A stretch of 54,942 nt of DNA from Corynebacterium sp. UBA2622 (lineage in GTDB: Bacteria > Actinomycetota > Actinomycetes > Mycobacteriales > Mycobacteriaceae), in contig NZ_DDJO01000011.1 of the NCBI RefSeq assembly GCF_002339505.1, positions 546 through 55,487 of the forward strand, given 5' to 3'. The notes below the pieces were generated by a model, which was not told the DNA's origin, did not search any database, and worked only from the letters and a program-made list of their open reading frames with translations. How positions within the stretch are numbered: position 1 is the stretch's first letter; every line of letters begins with the position of its first letter. This document shows, one piece after another, positions 29,844-37,519 of the stretch. Both the position numbers and the translations under genes were made by a program.

Positions 29844-31868
29844 ATGATTGGACGCTTTGGCATCGACGACGTTCGCCCCCAGATCTCGGGGCGCACACTG
29901 CCCTCCAAGGCGGTGGTCGGGGAAGTCGTTCCGATCTCCGCCCTGGTGTGGCGCGAGGGCCACGATGCCGTCGCCGCCACGCTCGTGCTCACCCAGCCCG
30001 ACGGCGAGCAGTTCTCCGTGCACATGCAGCCCGAGGTCTACCGCCCGGACTACGTCCACGCCGTGGTCGTCCCCGACACGGAGGGCCTGTGGCGCTTCCG
30101 CGTCGACGCCTGGAGCGACGTCATGGCCACGTGGCGCAACGCCGTGTCCAAGAAGTTCAACGCCGGGCAGGACGAGGCCGAGCTGGCCAACGACATCGCC
30201 CACGGCATCGACCTGTTCACGGCCGCGGCCGCGCAGACCCCCGAGCCGGGGCGCGGGGTGCTGGACAACGCCGCGCGCGCGTTGGCCGACATCACCCTGC
30301 CGTTGTCCAACCGTCTCGCGCCGGGGCTGAGCGCCGAGGTCCGCGAGGTGCTCGACGCCTACCCGCTGCGCGAGCTCGTCACGCGCGGCCCCGTGTGCGA
30401 CATCCTCGTGGAGCGTCGCGAAGCCCTGATCAACTCCTGGTACGAGCTCTTTCCCCGCTCCACCGGCGGCGTGGGCGACGACGGCGCGCCCGTGCACGGC
30501 ACCTGGGCCACCACCTCCGCCGCGCTCGACCGCGTCGCCGCCATGGGCTTCGACACCGTCTACTTCCCGCCGATCCACCCCGTGGGGGAAATCAACCGGA
30601 AGGGCCGCAACAACGCCCTCGCCGTGGAGGACGGCGACGTCGGTTCGCCCTGGGCGGTCGGCTCGGAGGCGGGCGGGCACGACGCCTTCCACCCCGACCT
30701 CGGCGGCGAGGAGGAGTTCCTCGCCATGAAGGCCCACGCCGACGAGCTGGGGCTCGAGATCGCCCTCGACTTCGCGCTCCAGGTCGCCCCGGACCACCCC
30801 TGGGCCAGGGAGCACCCCGAGTTCTTCACCGTTCTTGCCGACGGCACCATCGCCTACGCCGAGAACCCGCCGAAGAAGTACCAGGACATCTACCCGATCA
30901 ACTTCGACAACGCCCCGGAGACGCTCTACCGCGAGGTCTACCGCGTGCTCATGTACTGGGTGAACCTGGGCATCACCACCTTCCGCGTGGATAACCCCCA
31001 CACCAAGCCCGTGAACTTCTGGCACTGGCTCATCACCACCGTCCACGAGACCAACCCCGAGGTGATCTTCCTCGCCGAGGCCTTCACCCGCCCGCCGCGC
31101 ATGTACGGCCTGTCCAAGGCCGGGTTCTCGCAGTCCTACACCCACTTCACGTGGAAGACGACGAAGGCGGAGCTGACGGACTTCGCCCAGCTGCTTGTCG
31201 ACGTCGCCGACGTCTCGCGCCCCAACCTCTTCGTCAACACCCCCGACATCCTCCACGCCTCCCTGCAGAACGGGGGCCCCGCGGCCTTCGCGATCCGCGC
31301 CACCCTGGCCGCCACGATGAGCCCCCTGTGGGGCGTGTACTCCGGCTACGAGCTTTACGAGGGCATCCCCGTGAACGAGGGCAGCGAGGAGTATCTCGAC
31401 AGCGAGAAGTACGAGCTGCGCCCCCGCGACTTCGCCGCGGCGCTCGAGAACGGCACCTCGCTGGAGCCGTACCTGACCCTGCTCAACGCGATCCGCCGCG
31501 ACAACCCCGCCCTGCAGCAGCTGCGCCAGATCCGCTTCCACGACGTGAGCAACGAGCACATCATGGCCTACTCCAAGGTCGACGCGGTGACCGGCAACGC
31601 GCTCCTGGTGGTGGTCAACCTCGACCCGGCCTCCACCCAGGAGGGCATGGTGCACATTGACGCCGAGGCAGTCGGGCTCAACCCGGGTGAGAGTTTCGAC
31701 GTCCACGACCTGGTCACCGGGGCCACCTACACCTGGGGCGGCGACAACTACGTGCGGCTGACCCCGCAGAGCAACGTGGCGCACATCTTCCGCCTGCCCG
31801 CAGTGGACGCCCGGCGCAGGGAGGCCCTGGCCTTCCGCCGTATCTCCGACCACGATTACAGGCCGTAG
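29844..31868 (+). CDS. glgE: Alpha-1,4-glucan:maltose-1-phosphate maltosyltransferase
   Basis: GlgE extends alpha-glucan chains with maltosyl units from maltose-1-phosphate. It is a 674-aa cytosolic GH13 enzyme. Seen in order are the N-terminal accessory domains, INSWYELFPRS, the nucleophile D383 in FRVDNPHTKP and the acid/base E412 in FLAEAFTRPP; the 29-residue spacing matches known GlgE enzymes. An AAGGA ribosome site lies 8 nt before the ATG. glgB follows after 58 bp, so the pair builds branched alpha-glucan (glycogen or capsular-type glucan). Confidence 0.96.
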   Translation: MIGRFGIDDVRPQISGRTLPSKAVVGEVVPISALVWREGHDAVAATLVLTQPDGEQFSVHMQPEVYRPDYVHAVVVPDTEGLWRFRVDAWSDVMATWRNAVSKKFNAGQDEAELANDIAHGIDLFTAAAAQTPEPGRGVLDNAARALADITLPLSNRLAPGLSAEVREVLDAYPLRELVTRGPVCDILVERREALINSWYELFPRSTGGVGDDGAPVHGTWATTSAALDRVAAMGFDTVYFPPIHPVGEINRKGRNNALAVEDGDVGSPWAVGSEAGGHDAFHPDLGGEEEFLAMKAHADELGLEIALDFALQVAPDHPWAREHPEFFTVLADGTIAYAENPPKKYQDIYPINFDNAPETLYREVYRVLMYWVNLGITTFRVDNPHTKPVNFWHWLITTVHETNPEVIFLAEAFTRPPRMYGLSKAGFSQSYTHFTWKTTKAELTDFAQLLVDVADVSRPNLFVNTPDILHASLQNGGPAAFAIRATLAATMSPLWGVYSGYELYEGIPVNEGSEEYLDSEKYELRPRDFAAALENGTSLEPYLTLLNAIRRDNPALQQLRQIRFHDVSNEHIMAYSKVDAVTGNALLVVVNLDPASTQEGMVHIDAEAVGLNPGESFDVHDLVTGATYTWGGDNYVRLTPQSNVAHIFRLPAVDARRREALAFRRISDHDYRP

Positions 31869-31926
31869 AAGCGGCTTGCGGTAGCGTCGAAAAGACGAAA
31901 TCCCCGACACACCCAAAAGGAAAACA

Positions 31927-34125
31927 ATGACGGGCATCGATCCTTCGCTTCTCATCCCCGAGCACGACCGGCAGCGCCTCCTCGAGTGCAAGCACCACGC
32001 CCCTCACGACTTCTACGGCTGGCACGCGACGCCGGGGGGTTCCGTCATCCGCACCCGCCTGCTCGGCGCGCGGCGCGTGGAGGTGCTCATCCACAACGGC
32101 ACGCTCGAGATGGAAAGCACGGGCGACGACATCTGGGTTGTCGGCCTGGACGACGACCGCGCCCCGGACTACCGCCTGCGCGTGACCTACCCGGAGGGCG
32201 AGCCCGTCATCATCGCGGACCCGTACCACTTCCTGCCCACCCTCGGCTCGCTGGACCTGCACCTCATCGGCGAGGGCCGCCACGAGCGTTTGTGGGAGGT
32301 CCTGGGTGCCAACGTGCGCTCCTACACCACCTCCCTCGGCGAGGTCACCGGCACCTCCTTCGCCGTGTGGGCGCCGAACGCGCAGGGTGTGGCCGTCGTC
32401 GGTGAGTTCTGCGGCTGGAACCCGAACCAGTACCCGATGCGCAGCCTCGGCCCCACCGGCGTGTGGGAGATCTTCATCCCGGGCATCGGGCCCGGCACCG
32501 CCTACAAGTTCGCGGTCCAGACCGCGGGCGGCGAGCGCGTGGACAAGGCCGACCCGCTGGCCAAACAGACGCTGTGCCCGCCGGAGACGGTCTCCGTGGT
32601 CGCCGACGCCTCCGCCTACGAGTGGCGCGACGAGGAGTGGATGACCAACCGCCCCGGCATCGACGCCACCAACGCCCCCATGAGCGTCTACGAATGCCAC
32701 ATCGGTTCGTGGAAGCAGGGCGCGACCTATCGCACCATGACCGAGGAGCTCGTCCCCTACCTCGTGGAAAACGGCTTCACCCACGTCGAATTCCTCCCCG
32801 TCGCGGAGCACCCCTTCGGCGGCTCGTGGGGCTACCAGGTCACGGGGTACTACGCCCCCACCGCGCGCTGGGGAACCCCAGACGAGTTCCGGGAGCTCGT
32901 CGACACGCTCCACGCGAACGGCATCGGCGTCATCGTCGACTGGGTGCCGGCGCACTTCCCGAAGGATGCCTGGGCCCTGGCCCGCTTCGACGGCACCGCG
33001 CTCTATGAGCACCCCGACTGGCGCCGCGGCGAGCAGAGGGACTGGGGCACCTACGTCTTCGACTTCGGGCGCAACGAGGTGCGCAACTTCCTCGTCGCCA
33101 ACGCCCTGTACTGGTGCGAGGAGTTCCACCTCGACGGCCTGCGTGTCGACGCCGTGGCTTCCATGCTCTACCTGGACTACTCCCGCAACCCCGGCGAGTG
33201 GCTGCCCAACCAGCAGGGCGGCCGCGAGCACTGGGACGCCGTGCAGTTCCTCCAGGAGATGAATGCCACCGTTCACCGCACGCACCCCGGCGTGGTCACC
33301 ATCGCCGAGGAATCCACCGCCTGGCCGGGCGTGACCGCGCAGACCTCCGCCGACGGGCTGGGCTTCAGCCTGAAGTGGAACATGGGCTGGATGAACGACA
33401 CGCTCGAGTACTTCTCCCTCGACCCGATCCACCGCTCCCACCACCACAACGAGGTCACGTTCTCCCTGGTGTACGCGTTTTCCGAGAAGTACGTCCTGCC
33501 GTTCTCCCACGACGAGGTTGTCCACGGCAAGGGCTCGCTGTGGACGCGCATGCCGGGCGACGAGTGGAACAAGGCCGCCGGGATCCGCGCCCTCTACGGC
33601 TACATGTTCTCCCACCCGGGCAAGCAGCTCATGTTCATGGGCTGCGAGTGGGGCCAGACCACCGAGTGGGACGAGGCGCACTCCATCAACTGGGACAACC
33701 TCGGCGAGGGCTGGGGCAACGAGTACCACCGGGGAATCCAGCGGCTCGTGCGCGACCTCAACTTCGTCTACCGCGACACCCCGGCGCTGTTCTCCCAGGA
33801 CAACACCCCCCTCGGCTTCCAGTGGATCAAGGGCGACGACGCCGCGCACAACGTCCTCGCCTACATCCGCTGGGGTGTCGACGCGGTGCCGGTCCTGGCC
33901 GTGGTCAACCTCTCGGGTGCCTCCCACACGGACTACCGTCTCGGGCTGCCCGAGGCCGGCAACTGGGAGCTGGTGATCAACACCGACCAGGACATCTACG
34001 GCGGCGCCGGGAACGACCTTCCCCGCATGGTCCACACTGAGCCGACGCAGTGGGACAACTTCGACCAGTCCGTCTCACTGCACCTGCCCGCGATGAGCGC
34101 GCAGTACTACAAGCTGGTCCGTTAG
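31927..34125 (+). CDS. glgB: 1,4-alpha-glucan branching enzyme
   Basis: GlgB introduces alpha-1,6 branches into the glucan made by GlgE. The protein is 732 aa. It has an N-terminal CBM48-type region (TSFAVWAPNAQGVAVVGEF), then the GH13 barrel with nucleophile D408 (LRVDAVASM), acid/base E461 (IAEEST) and D529 (SHDEVVHGK). The 53-residue D-E spacing is that of the E. coli enzyme. An AAAAGGA ribosome site lies shortly before the ATG. A TAGCGT hexamer at 31882-31887 could be a separate promoter, but co-transcription with glgE is likely. Two hairpins follow the stop. Confidence 0.97.
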   Translation: MTGIDPSLLIPEHDRQRLLECKHHAPHDFYGWHATPGGSVIRTRLLGARRVEVLIHNGTLEMESTGDDIWVVGLDDDRAPDYRLRVTYPEGEPVIIADPYHFLPTLGSLDLHLIGEGRHERLWEVLGANVRSYTTSLGEVTGTSFAVWAPNAQGVAVVGEFCGWNPNQYPMRSLGPTGVWEIFIPGIGPGTAYKFAVQTAGGERVDKADPLAKQTLCPPETVSVVADASAYEWRDEEWMTNRPGIDATNAPMSVYECHIGSWKQGATYRTMTEELVPYLVENGFTHVEFLPVAEHPFGGSWGYQVTGYYAPTARWGTPDEFRELVDTLHANGIGVIVDWVPAHFPKDAWALARFDGTALYEHPDWRRGEQRDWGTYVFDFGRNEVRNFLVANALYWCEEFHLDGLRVDAVASMLYLDYSRNPGEWLPNQQGGREHWDAVQFLQEMNATVHRTHPGVVTIAEESTAWPGVTAQTSADGLGFSLKWNMGWMNDTLEYFSLDPIHRSHHHNEVTFSLVYAFSEKYVLPFSHDEVVHGKGSLWTRMPGDEWNKAAGIRALYGYMFSHPGKQLMFMGCEWGQTTEWDEAHSINWDNLGEGWGNEYHRGIQRLVRDLNFVYRDTPALFSQDNTPLGFQWIKGDDAAHNVLAYIRWGVDAVPVLAVVNLSGASHTDYRLGLPEAGNWELVINTDQDIYGGAGNDLPRMVHTEPTQWDNFDQSVSLHLPAMSAQYYKLVR

Positions 34126-34129
34126 CGGT

Positions 34130-34195
34130 GTGCCGGCGCGAGCCGGCACCAGGCAAAGCGAAAGAGGGGGCCCGGGTGACACCGGGCCCCTTTTT
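34130..34195 (+). terminator. Tandem hairpins ending glgE-glgB
   Basis: The first hairpin is GTGCCGGC / GCCGGCAC (34130-34137 and 34142-34149), without a T-run. The second is GGGGCCCGG / CCGGGCCCC (34167-34175 and 34182-34190), followed by TTTTT, and is a standard terminator. Confidence 0.88.
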
Positions 34196-34218
34196 GCACC
34201 CGCGCGGCGGGTGGCAGA

Positions 34219-35103
34219 TCAGAACAGCGCGGAAGCCAGCTTCGTGCGCGCCGCGATGACGCGCGGGTCACCCGCGTCGAAGAGCGTGAACAGTTCCAGC
34301 AGGCGCTCCTTCGCCCGGGGCTCGGCCCCCGCCAGCGCCACGAGCCGGTCGAAGGCCCTCTCGGGAGCCCCGGCCACGACCTCGGCATCGGCCGCCGCCA
34401 GCTGCTTATCGACGTCCCCCGGGTCCGCCGCGGCGTCCTCCACCGCATCGGTCGTTCGGTTGGCGGGGTCGAGCCTCTTCAGCACCCCCACAGTCGCCCG
34501 CGCCTGCGAGATCTCCTTGTTACGGGGGTCGTCCGCGAGGATCGCGTCGTAGACGGCGATGGCCGCGTCAAAGTCGCTTCGGTTCAGGGCCTCCGTCGCC
34601 TGTGCCAGACGCGGGTCCTCGGCCTCGGCGGGGCTCTCCTCCCCGCTGGCGGCGGGCAGGCCCTCAAGCTGGGGGCCGACGTTGGACACCAGGGCCTGCA
34701 CCCACTGCGAGAGCTCCTCGCGCGGCTGGTTGCCCTGGAAGCTCGCGACGGGGCGCCCGGCGGCAAGCGCGATGGCGGTGGGCACGGCCCGCACGCCAAG
34801 CATCTGGGCGAGCATCGGGGTGGCGTCGGCGTCGACGTAGGCGACGCGGAACTCCCTCTGCCCCTCCGCCAGCGACTTCAGCGTTGACCTGAGCTCCTCC
34901 GATTCCGGGGAGCGGGCCGAGCCCACCACCACGATCACGGGGATCTGCACCGACAGGCGGATGACCTCCGCCTCGATGTTGTCGTCCGTGGCGGTGATGA
35001 AGGCCTCGAAGGCGCCCGCCCCCGATCCGGTCCCGGCTCCCTCCGCGGGTTCCCGCTTCCTCAGCGACGACAAGTCGAATACACCCGGTCCGAATTCCGG
35101 CAT
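34219..35103 (-). CDS. Thioredoxin-fold and TPR protein (CnoX/YbbN-like)
   Basis: This is a 294-aa cytosolic protein. About residues 30-145 form a thioredoxin fold (VIVVVGSARSPESEEL, VDADATPMLAQMLGVRAVPTA). The active-site CXXC is replaced by SARS, so it cannot act as a dithiol oxidoreductase. The rest is helical with TPR-like repeats (ATEALNRSDFDAAIAVYDAIL). YbbN/CnoX proteins of this layout act as redox-linked co-chaperones; that role is inferred. The ATG directly follows the TAA of the upstream gene, so the two are co-translated. Confidence 0.83.
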   Translation of the reverse strand: MPEFGPGVFDLSSLRKREPAEGAGTGSGAGAFEAFITATDDNIEAEVIRLSVQIPVIVVVGSARSPESEELRSTLKSLAEGQREFRVAYVDADATPMLAQMLGVRAVPTAIALAAGRPVASFQGNQPREELSQWVQALVSNVGPQLEGLPAASGEESPAEAEDPRLAQATEALNRSDFDAAIAVYDAILADDPRNKEISQARATVGVLKRLDPANRTTDAVEDAAADPGDVDKQLAAADAEVVAGAPERAFDRLVALAGAEPRAKERLLELFTLFDAGDPRVIAARTKLASALF

Positions 35104-35415
35104 TTACTTTCCCTCACTTTCGAAGTGCTTGTTCAGCGATTCCATCTTCTGGTGCAGCATGTCGGTGTGACCCGGCCGGATGTCGGCCTTGAGCACGAGC
35201 GACACGCGCGGCGAGACCTCCTCGACCGCCTGCGTGGCCCGCTTGATCACGTCCATGACCTCATCCCACTCCCCCTCAACGGTGGTGAACATCGATGTCG
35301 TTTCGTTCGGCAGCCCGGATTCGCGCACGACCCGCACGGCGCGCGCCACCGCGCCGGACATCTCCGCGGTGGGGTTGTCGGTCACGGTGGGGGCGACGGA
35401 AAATGCAACAATCAT
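35104..35415 (-). CDS. MTH1187/YqgV-family thiamine-binding-type small protein
   Basis: This is a 103-aa protein of the UPF0045/MTH1187 family (IVAFSVAPTV, SGLPNETTSMFTTVEG, then a Ser-Val-Leu-Lys strand and the C-terminal KMESLNKHF helix). Homologues bind thiamine or a hydroxymethylpyrimidine-like ligand in a ferredoxin-like fold. The ATG at 35415 is 6 nt after TAAGCT. It is the first gene of a two-gene unit with the CnoX-like gene. Confidence 0.83.
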   Translation of the reverse strand: MIVAFSVAPTVTDNPTAEMSGAVARAVRVVRESGLPNETTSMFTTVEGEWDEVMDVIKRATQAVEEVSPRVSLVLKADIRPGHTDMLHQKMESLNKHFESEGK

Positions 35416-35421
35416 GCGACC

Positions 35422-35427
35422 AGCTTA
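35422..35427 (-). promoter_or_regulatory. -10 hexamer TAAGCT of the MTH1187-type gene
   Basis: TAAGCT is followed by 6 nt and the ATG at 35415, consistent with a leaderless transcript. Confidence 0.5.
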
Positions 35428-35439
35428 GCGACGTCCCCC

Positions 35440-35727
35440 TCAGCGCCGCTCCCAGCAGTGCCCGTGCCAGTGCCGCCTGTCATCTCCCCCGCGCCCCGTG
35501 TCCCGCGGCCACGCCACAACGTGGGCGACGCCCGGGGGAATGTTCTGGTTGCACCCAGGACACACGTAGAACTTCGTCGCCGCGGCCGAACCGATCGCGC
35601 GCATGAGGTAGATCTCCCCGTGCGTCCACGAGGGACCCTCCACCTCGCGGGTGCCGAAGTACGTCGACCCGTCCCGCGGCAGCTGGCGCGAGGGCGTGAC
35701 GTTGCCCCGCCTGTTCTTCCTGGGCAC
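35440..35727 (-). CDS. Small Cys/His protein downstream of nucS, function unknown
   Basis: This is a 95-aa basic protein. The C-terminal half has a likely metal site: C56-x2-C59 (CPGC), H69, and the cluster H86/H88/H90-C91 (HWHGHC). Similar small proteins follow nucS in other actinobacteria and are sometimes annotated as ATP/GTP-binding without visible support; no P-loop is present. The GTG at 35727 has an AGGGGGAG ribosome site. The gap to the nucS stop is 9 bp, so it is in the nucS operon and may act in the same DNA-repair context (inference). Confidence 0.72.
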   Translation of the reverse strand: MPRKNRRGNVTPSRQLPRDGSTYFGTREVEGPSWTHGEIYLMRAIGSAAATKFYVCPGCNQNIPPGVAHVVAWPRDTGRGGDDRRHWHGHCWERR

Positions 35728-35736
35728 GAGCTCCCC

Positions 35737-36429
35737 CTAGAAGAGCCGCAGCTCGTTGGATTCGATGCCTCGCAGCTCGTCGTAGTCCAGGACGAGGCAG
35801 CGGAAGCCCCGGTCCTCCGCGAGCGTGCGGGCCTGCGGCTTGATCTCCTGGGCCGCGTAGACACCGGAGACGGGGGCGAGGAGGTCGTCGCGGTTGAGCA
35901 GTTCGACGTAGCGGCTCAGCTGCTCCACCCCGTCGATGCCCCCGCGGCGCTTCACCTCCACGGCGACCGTCCGGCCCAGCGCGTCGCGGGCCAGGAGGTC
36001 CACCGGGCCGATGGCGGTCGGGTACTCGCGGCGGACGAGGGTGTAGCCGTCGCCAAGCGTGGATATGTGCTCGGCGAGCAACTCCTGCAGGTGCGATTCC
36101 ACCCCGTCCTTGACTAGGCCCGGGTCCGCGCCGAGCTCGACGTTTGTCTCGCTGATGACGTCCTCGAGGGTGATGCGCAGCTGCTCGCCCCGGGGGTTTT
36201 CCACGATCCACAGACGGACCCCGGTGTCCCCGCCGTCGAGGTCGACCACCGTCTCCTCGCGGATGCTGCACGGCGGGGTCATCCAGTTCAGCGGCTTGTA
36301 GGCTCGGTCGTCGGCGTGCACGGACACCGAGCCGTCCGCCTTGACCATGATCAGGCGCTTCGCGGAGGGCAGGTGCGCATCCAGGCGCCCCACGTAGTCG
36401 ACGGAGCACTGGGCAATGATCAAACGCAT
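35737..36429 (-). CDS. nucS: Mismatch-specific endonuclease NucS/EndoMS
   Basis: NucS cuts both strands at mismatches and provides the MutS/MutL-independent mismatch repair of actinobacteria. The protein is 230 aa. The C-terminal RecB-like nuclease site is complete: E111, D144 (GPVDLLA), E158 and K160 (VEVK). The extreme C terminus is ELRLF, which matches the beta-clamp-binding tail described for the C. glutamicum enzyme. The ATG at 36429 follows TACCCT by 7 nt. Confidence 0.95.
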   Translation of the reverse strand: MRLIIAQCSVDYVGRLDAHLPSAKRLIMVKADGSVSVHADDRAYKPLNWMTPPCSIREETVVDLDGGDTGVRLWIVENPRGEQLRITLEDVISETNVELGADPGLVKDGVESHLQELLAEHISTLGDGYTLVRREYPTAIGPVDLLARDALGRTVAVEVKRRGGIDGVEQLSRYVELLNRDDLLAPVSGVYAAQEIKPQARTLAEDRGFRCLVLDYDELRGIESNELRLF

Positions 36430-36436
36430 GGGGTCA

Positions 36437-36442
36437 AGGGTA
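36437..36442 (-). promoter_or_regulatory. -10 hexamer TACCCT of nucS
   Basis: TACCCT is followed by 7 nt and the ATG at 36429. Confidence 0.5.
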
Positions 36443-36459
36443 CCGCCCGGGCGGACTCG

Positions 36460-36933
36460 CTAGAGCTTGCCCCGGGGGCGCGGTGCCTGGTGGCCCTGCT
36501 GCGCCATGGGCCCCTGGCCGCGCGGCACCTGGCGACGGTCCGGGGCCGCCTCCACCCACGAAACGAGAGCCATCTGCACGTGCGGCGCGCCCGCGAACTC
36601 GAAATCCCCTGCCGGGCTGCCCAGGTGCAGCACCTTCGAGATTCCGGGCATGATCTCGCGCTCCTCGTCCGTGCACTCGCGCAGGCCCTTGAGGGTGATG
36701 TCGCGCCGGTCGAGGGCGAGGTCGTTCGACAGGGAGAGGGAGCGCAACTTGAAAAACTGCAGGACCTCCCCGCGGTACCGGAGGATCCCGTGGCGCCAAC
36801 CGTGCACCTCGCGCGCGGGCAGACGGCGGAAGAGGGCGGGGGCGCCGGCGTTGCGGAACCGGGTGAAGCGCCACATGGCCGCGGCGGTGGCGGCGACGAG
36901 CAGGGCCAACAGAACAACGGCGACGTATTTCAT
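36460..36933 (-). CDS. DUF2550 membrane-anchored protein
   Basis: This is a 157-aa protein. One N-terminal membrane segment (residues 3-20, VAVVLLALLVAATAAAMW) is followed by a basic hydrophilic domain (GWRHGILRYRGEVLQFFKLRSLSL, then a Gln/Arg/Pro-rich tail). This matches DUF2550, a family of unknown function found after atpC in actinobacteria. A strong AGGAGG ribosome site precedes the ATG at 36933. It has its own promoter at 37003-37030, separated from the atp operon by a hairpin. Confidence 0.85.
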   Translation of the reverse strand: MKYVAVVLLALLVAATAAAMWRFTRFRNAGAPALFRRLPAREVHGWRHGILRYRGEVLQFFKLRSLSLSNDLALDRRDITLKGLRECTDEEREIMPGISKVLHLGSPAGDFEFAGAPHVQMALVSWVEAAPDRRQVPRGQGPMAQQGHQAPRPRGKL

Positions 36934-37002
36934 CGGCCCTCCTGCCGTGATAGTGGTGTGGCGGCCGGTCCCCGCCCGCTGCGGGCCCGCGCGCTTCCCA
37001 TG

Positions 37003-37030
37003 ATTTTAGTGACATGCACACAGTAAGCAA
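37003..37030 (-). promoter_or_regulatory. Sigma-A-type promoter of the DUF2550 gene
   Basis: On the minus strand TTGCTT (37025-37030) and TAAAAT (37003-37008) are 16 nt apart. The leader is about 60 nt and ends in an AGGAGG site. Confidence 0.6.
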
Positions 37031-37084
37031 TCCGCCAAAGGGAGGACCGGCATGTGTCGTCCTTCCCGCGGGGCCGGAAACGCG

Positions 37085-37114
37085 GACAACCCCCGCCGTG
37101 CGGCGGGGGTTGTC
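37085..37114 (-). terminator. Hairpin terminator after atpC
   Basis: A 13-bp perfect stem GACAACCCCCGCC / GGCGGGGGTTGTC with a 4-nt loop lies 24 bp after the atpC stop. It lacks a clear T-run, so termination may be partial or Rho-assisted. Confidence 0.65.
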
Positions 37115-37137
37115 TGCGGTGAGAGCTGCCTGTCGGC

Positions 37138-37509
37138 CTAGCGGCCGGAGTTGCGGCGCACCGCCGCGAGCTCGGCCTCCGCCCGCGCCTTGGACTGCGC
37201 GTCGTCGGCGCCCAGCTCGTTCTCGGCGGCTGCCGAGTCGACCTCGTCGGCGAAGATGGCGTAGTCGGCGAGGATGGTCACCTTGTCCCCCTGCACCGAG
37301 AGGAAGCCGCCCTGGACAGCTGCGACGATCCGCTCGCCCTCGGTGGGGCGGATGGTGACGACGCCGTTTTCCTTGAGCTGGCCGAGGAGGGGCTCGTGGC
37401 CCGGCAGGATGCCGATCTCACCCTCGGTCGTCTGGGCCGTGAGGATGCTGGCCTGACCCGACCAGAGCATCCGGTCGACCGAGACGAGTTGCACGGTGAT
37501 TTCAGCCAT
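37138..37509 (-). CDS. atpC: ATP synthase F1 subunit epsilon
   Basis: This 123-aa subunit belongs to the central stalk of F1 and couples rotation and inhibition. It has the beta-sandwich segments TVQLVSVDRMLWSG, TEGEIGILPGHEPLL and GGFLSVQGDKVTILADYA, followed by a short C-terminal helical region. An AGGAGG site precedes the ATG. It is the last gene of the atp operon. Confidence 0.96.
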   Translation of the reverse strand: MAEITVQLVSVDRMLWSGQASILTAQTTEGEIGILPGHEPLLGQLKENGVVTIRPTEGERIVAAVQGGFLSVQGDKVTILADYAIFADEVDSAAAENELGADDAQSKARAEAELAAVRRNSGR

Positions 37510-37519
37510 GAGGGCCCTC

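Noticed and set aside
29673..34035. Two open frames of more than 770 codons antisense to glgE and glgB
   Set aside because: GlgE and GlgB contain complete catalytic motifs. The antisense translations are low-complexity and match no family.
37009..37024. GlxR/CRP-type operator in the DUF2550 promoter (TGTG...TCAC)
   Set aside because: The half-sites are one base too close for the TGTGA-N6-TCACA consensus.
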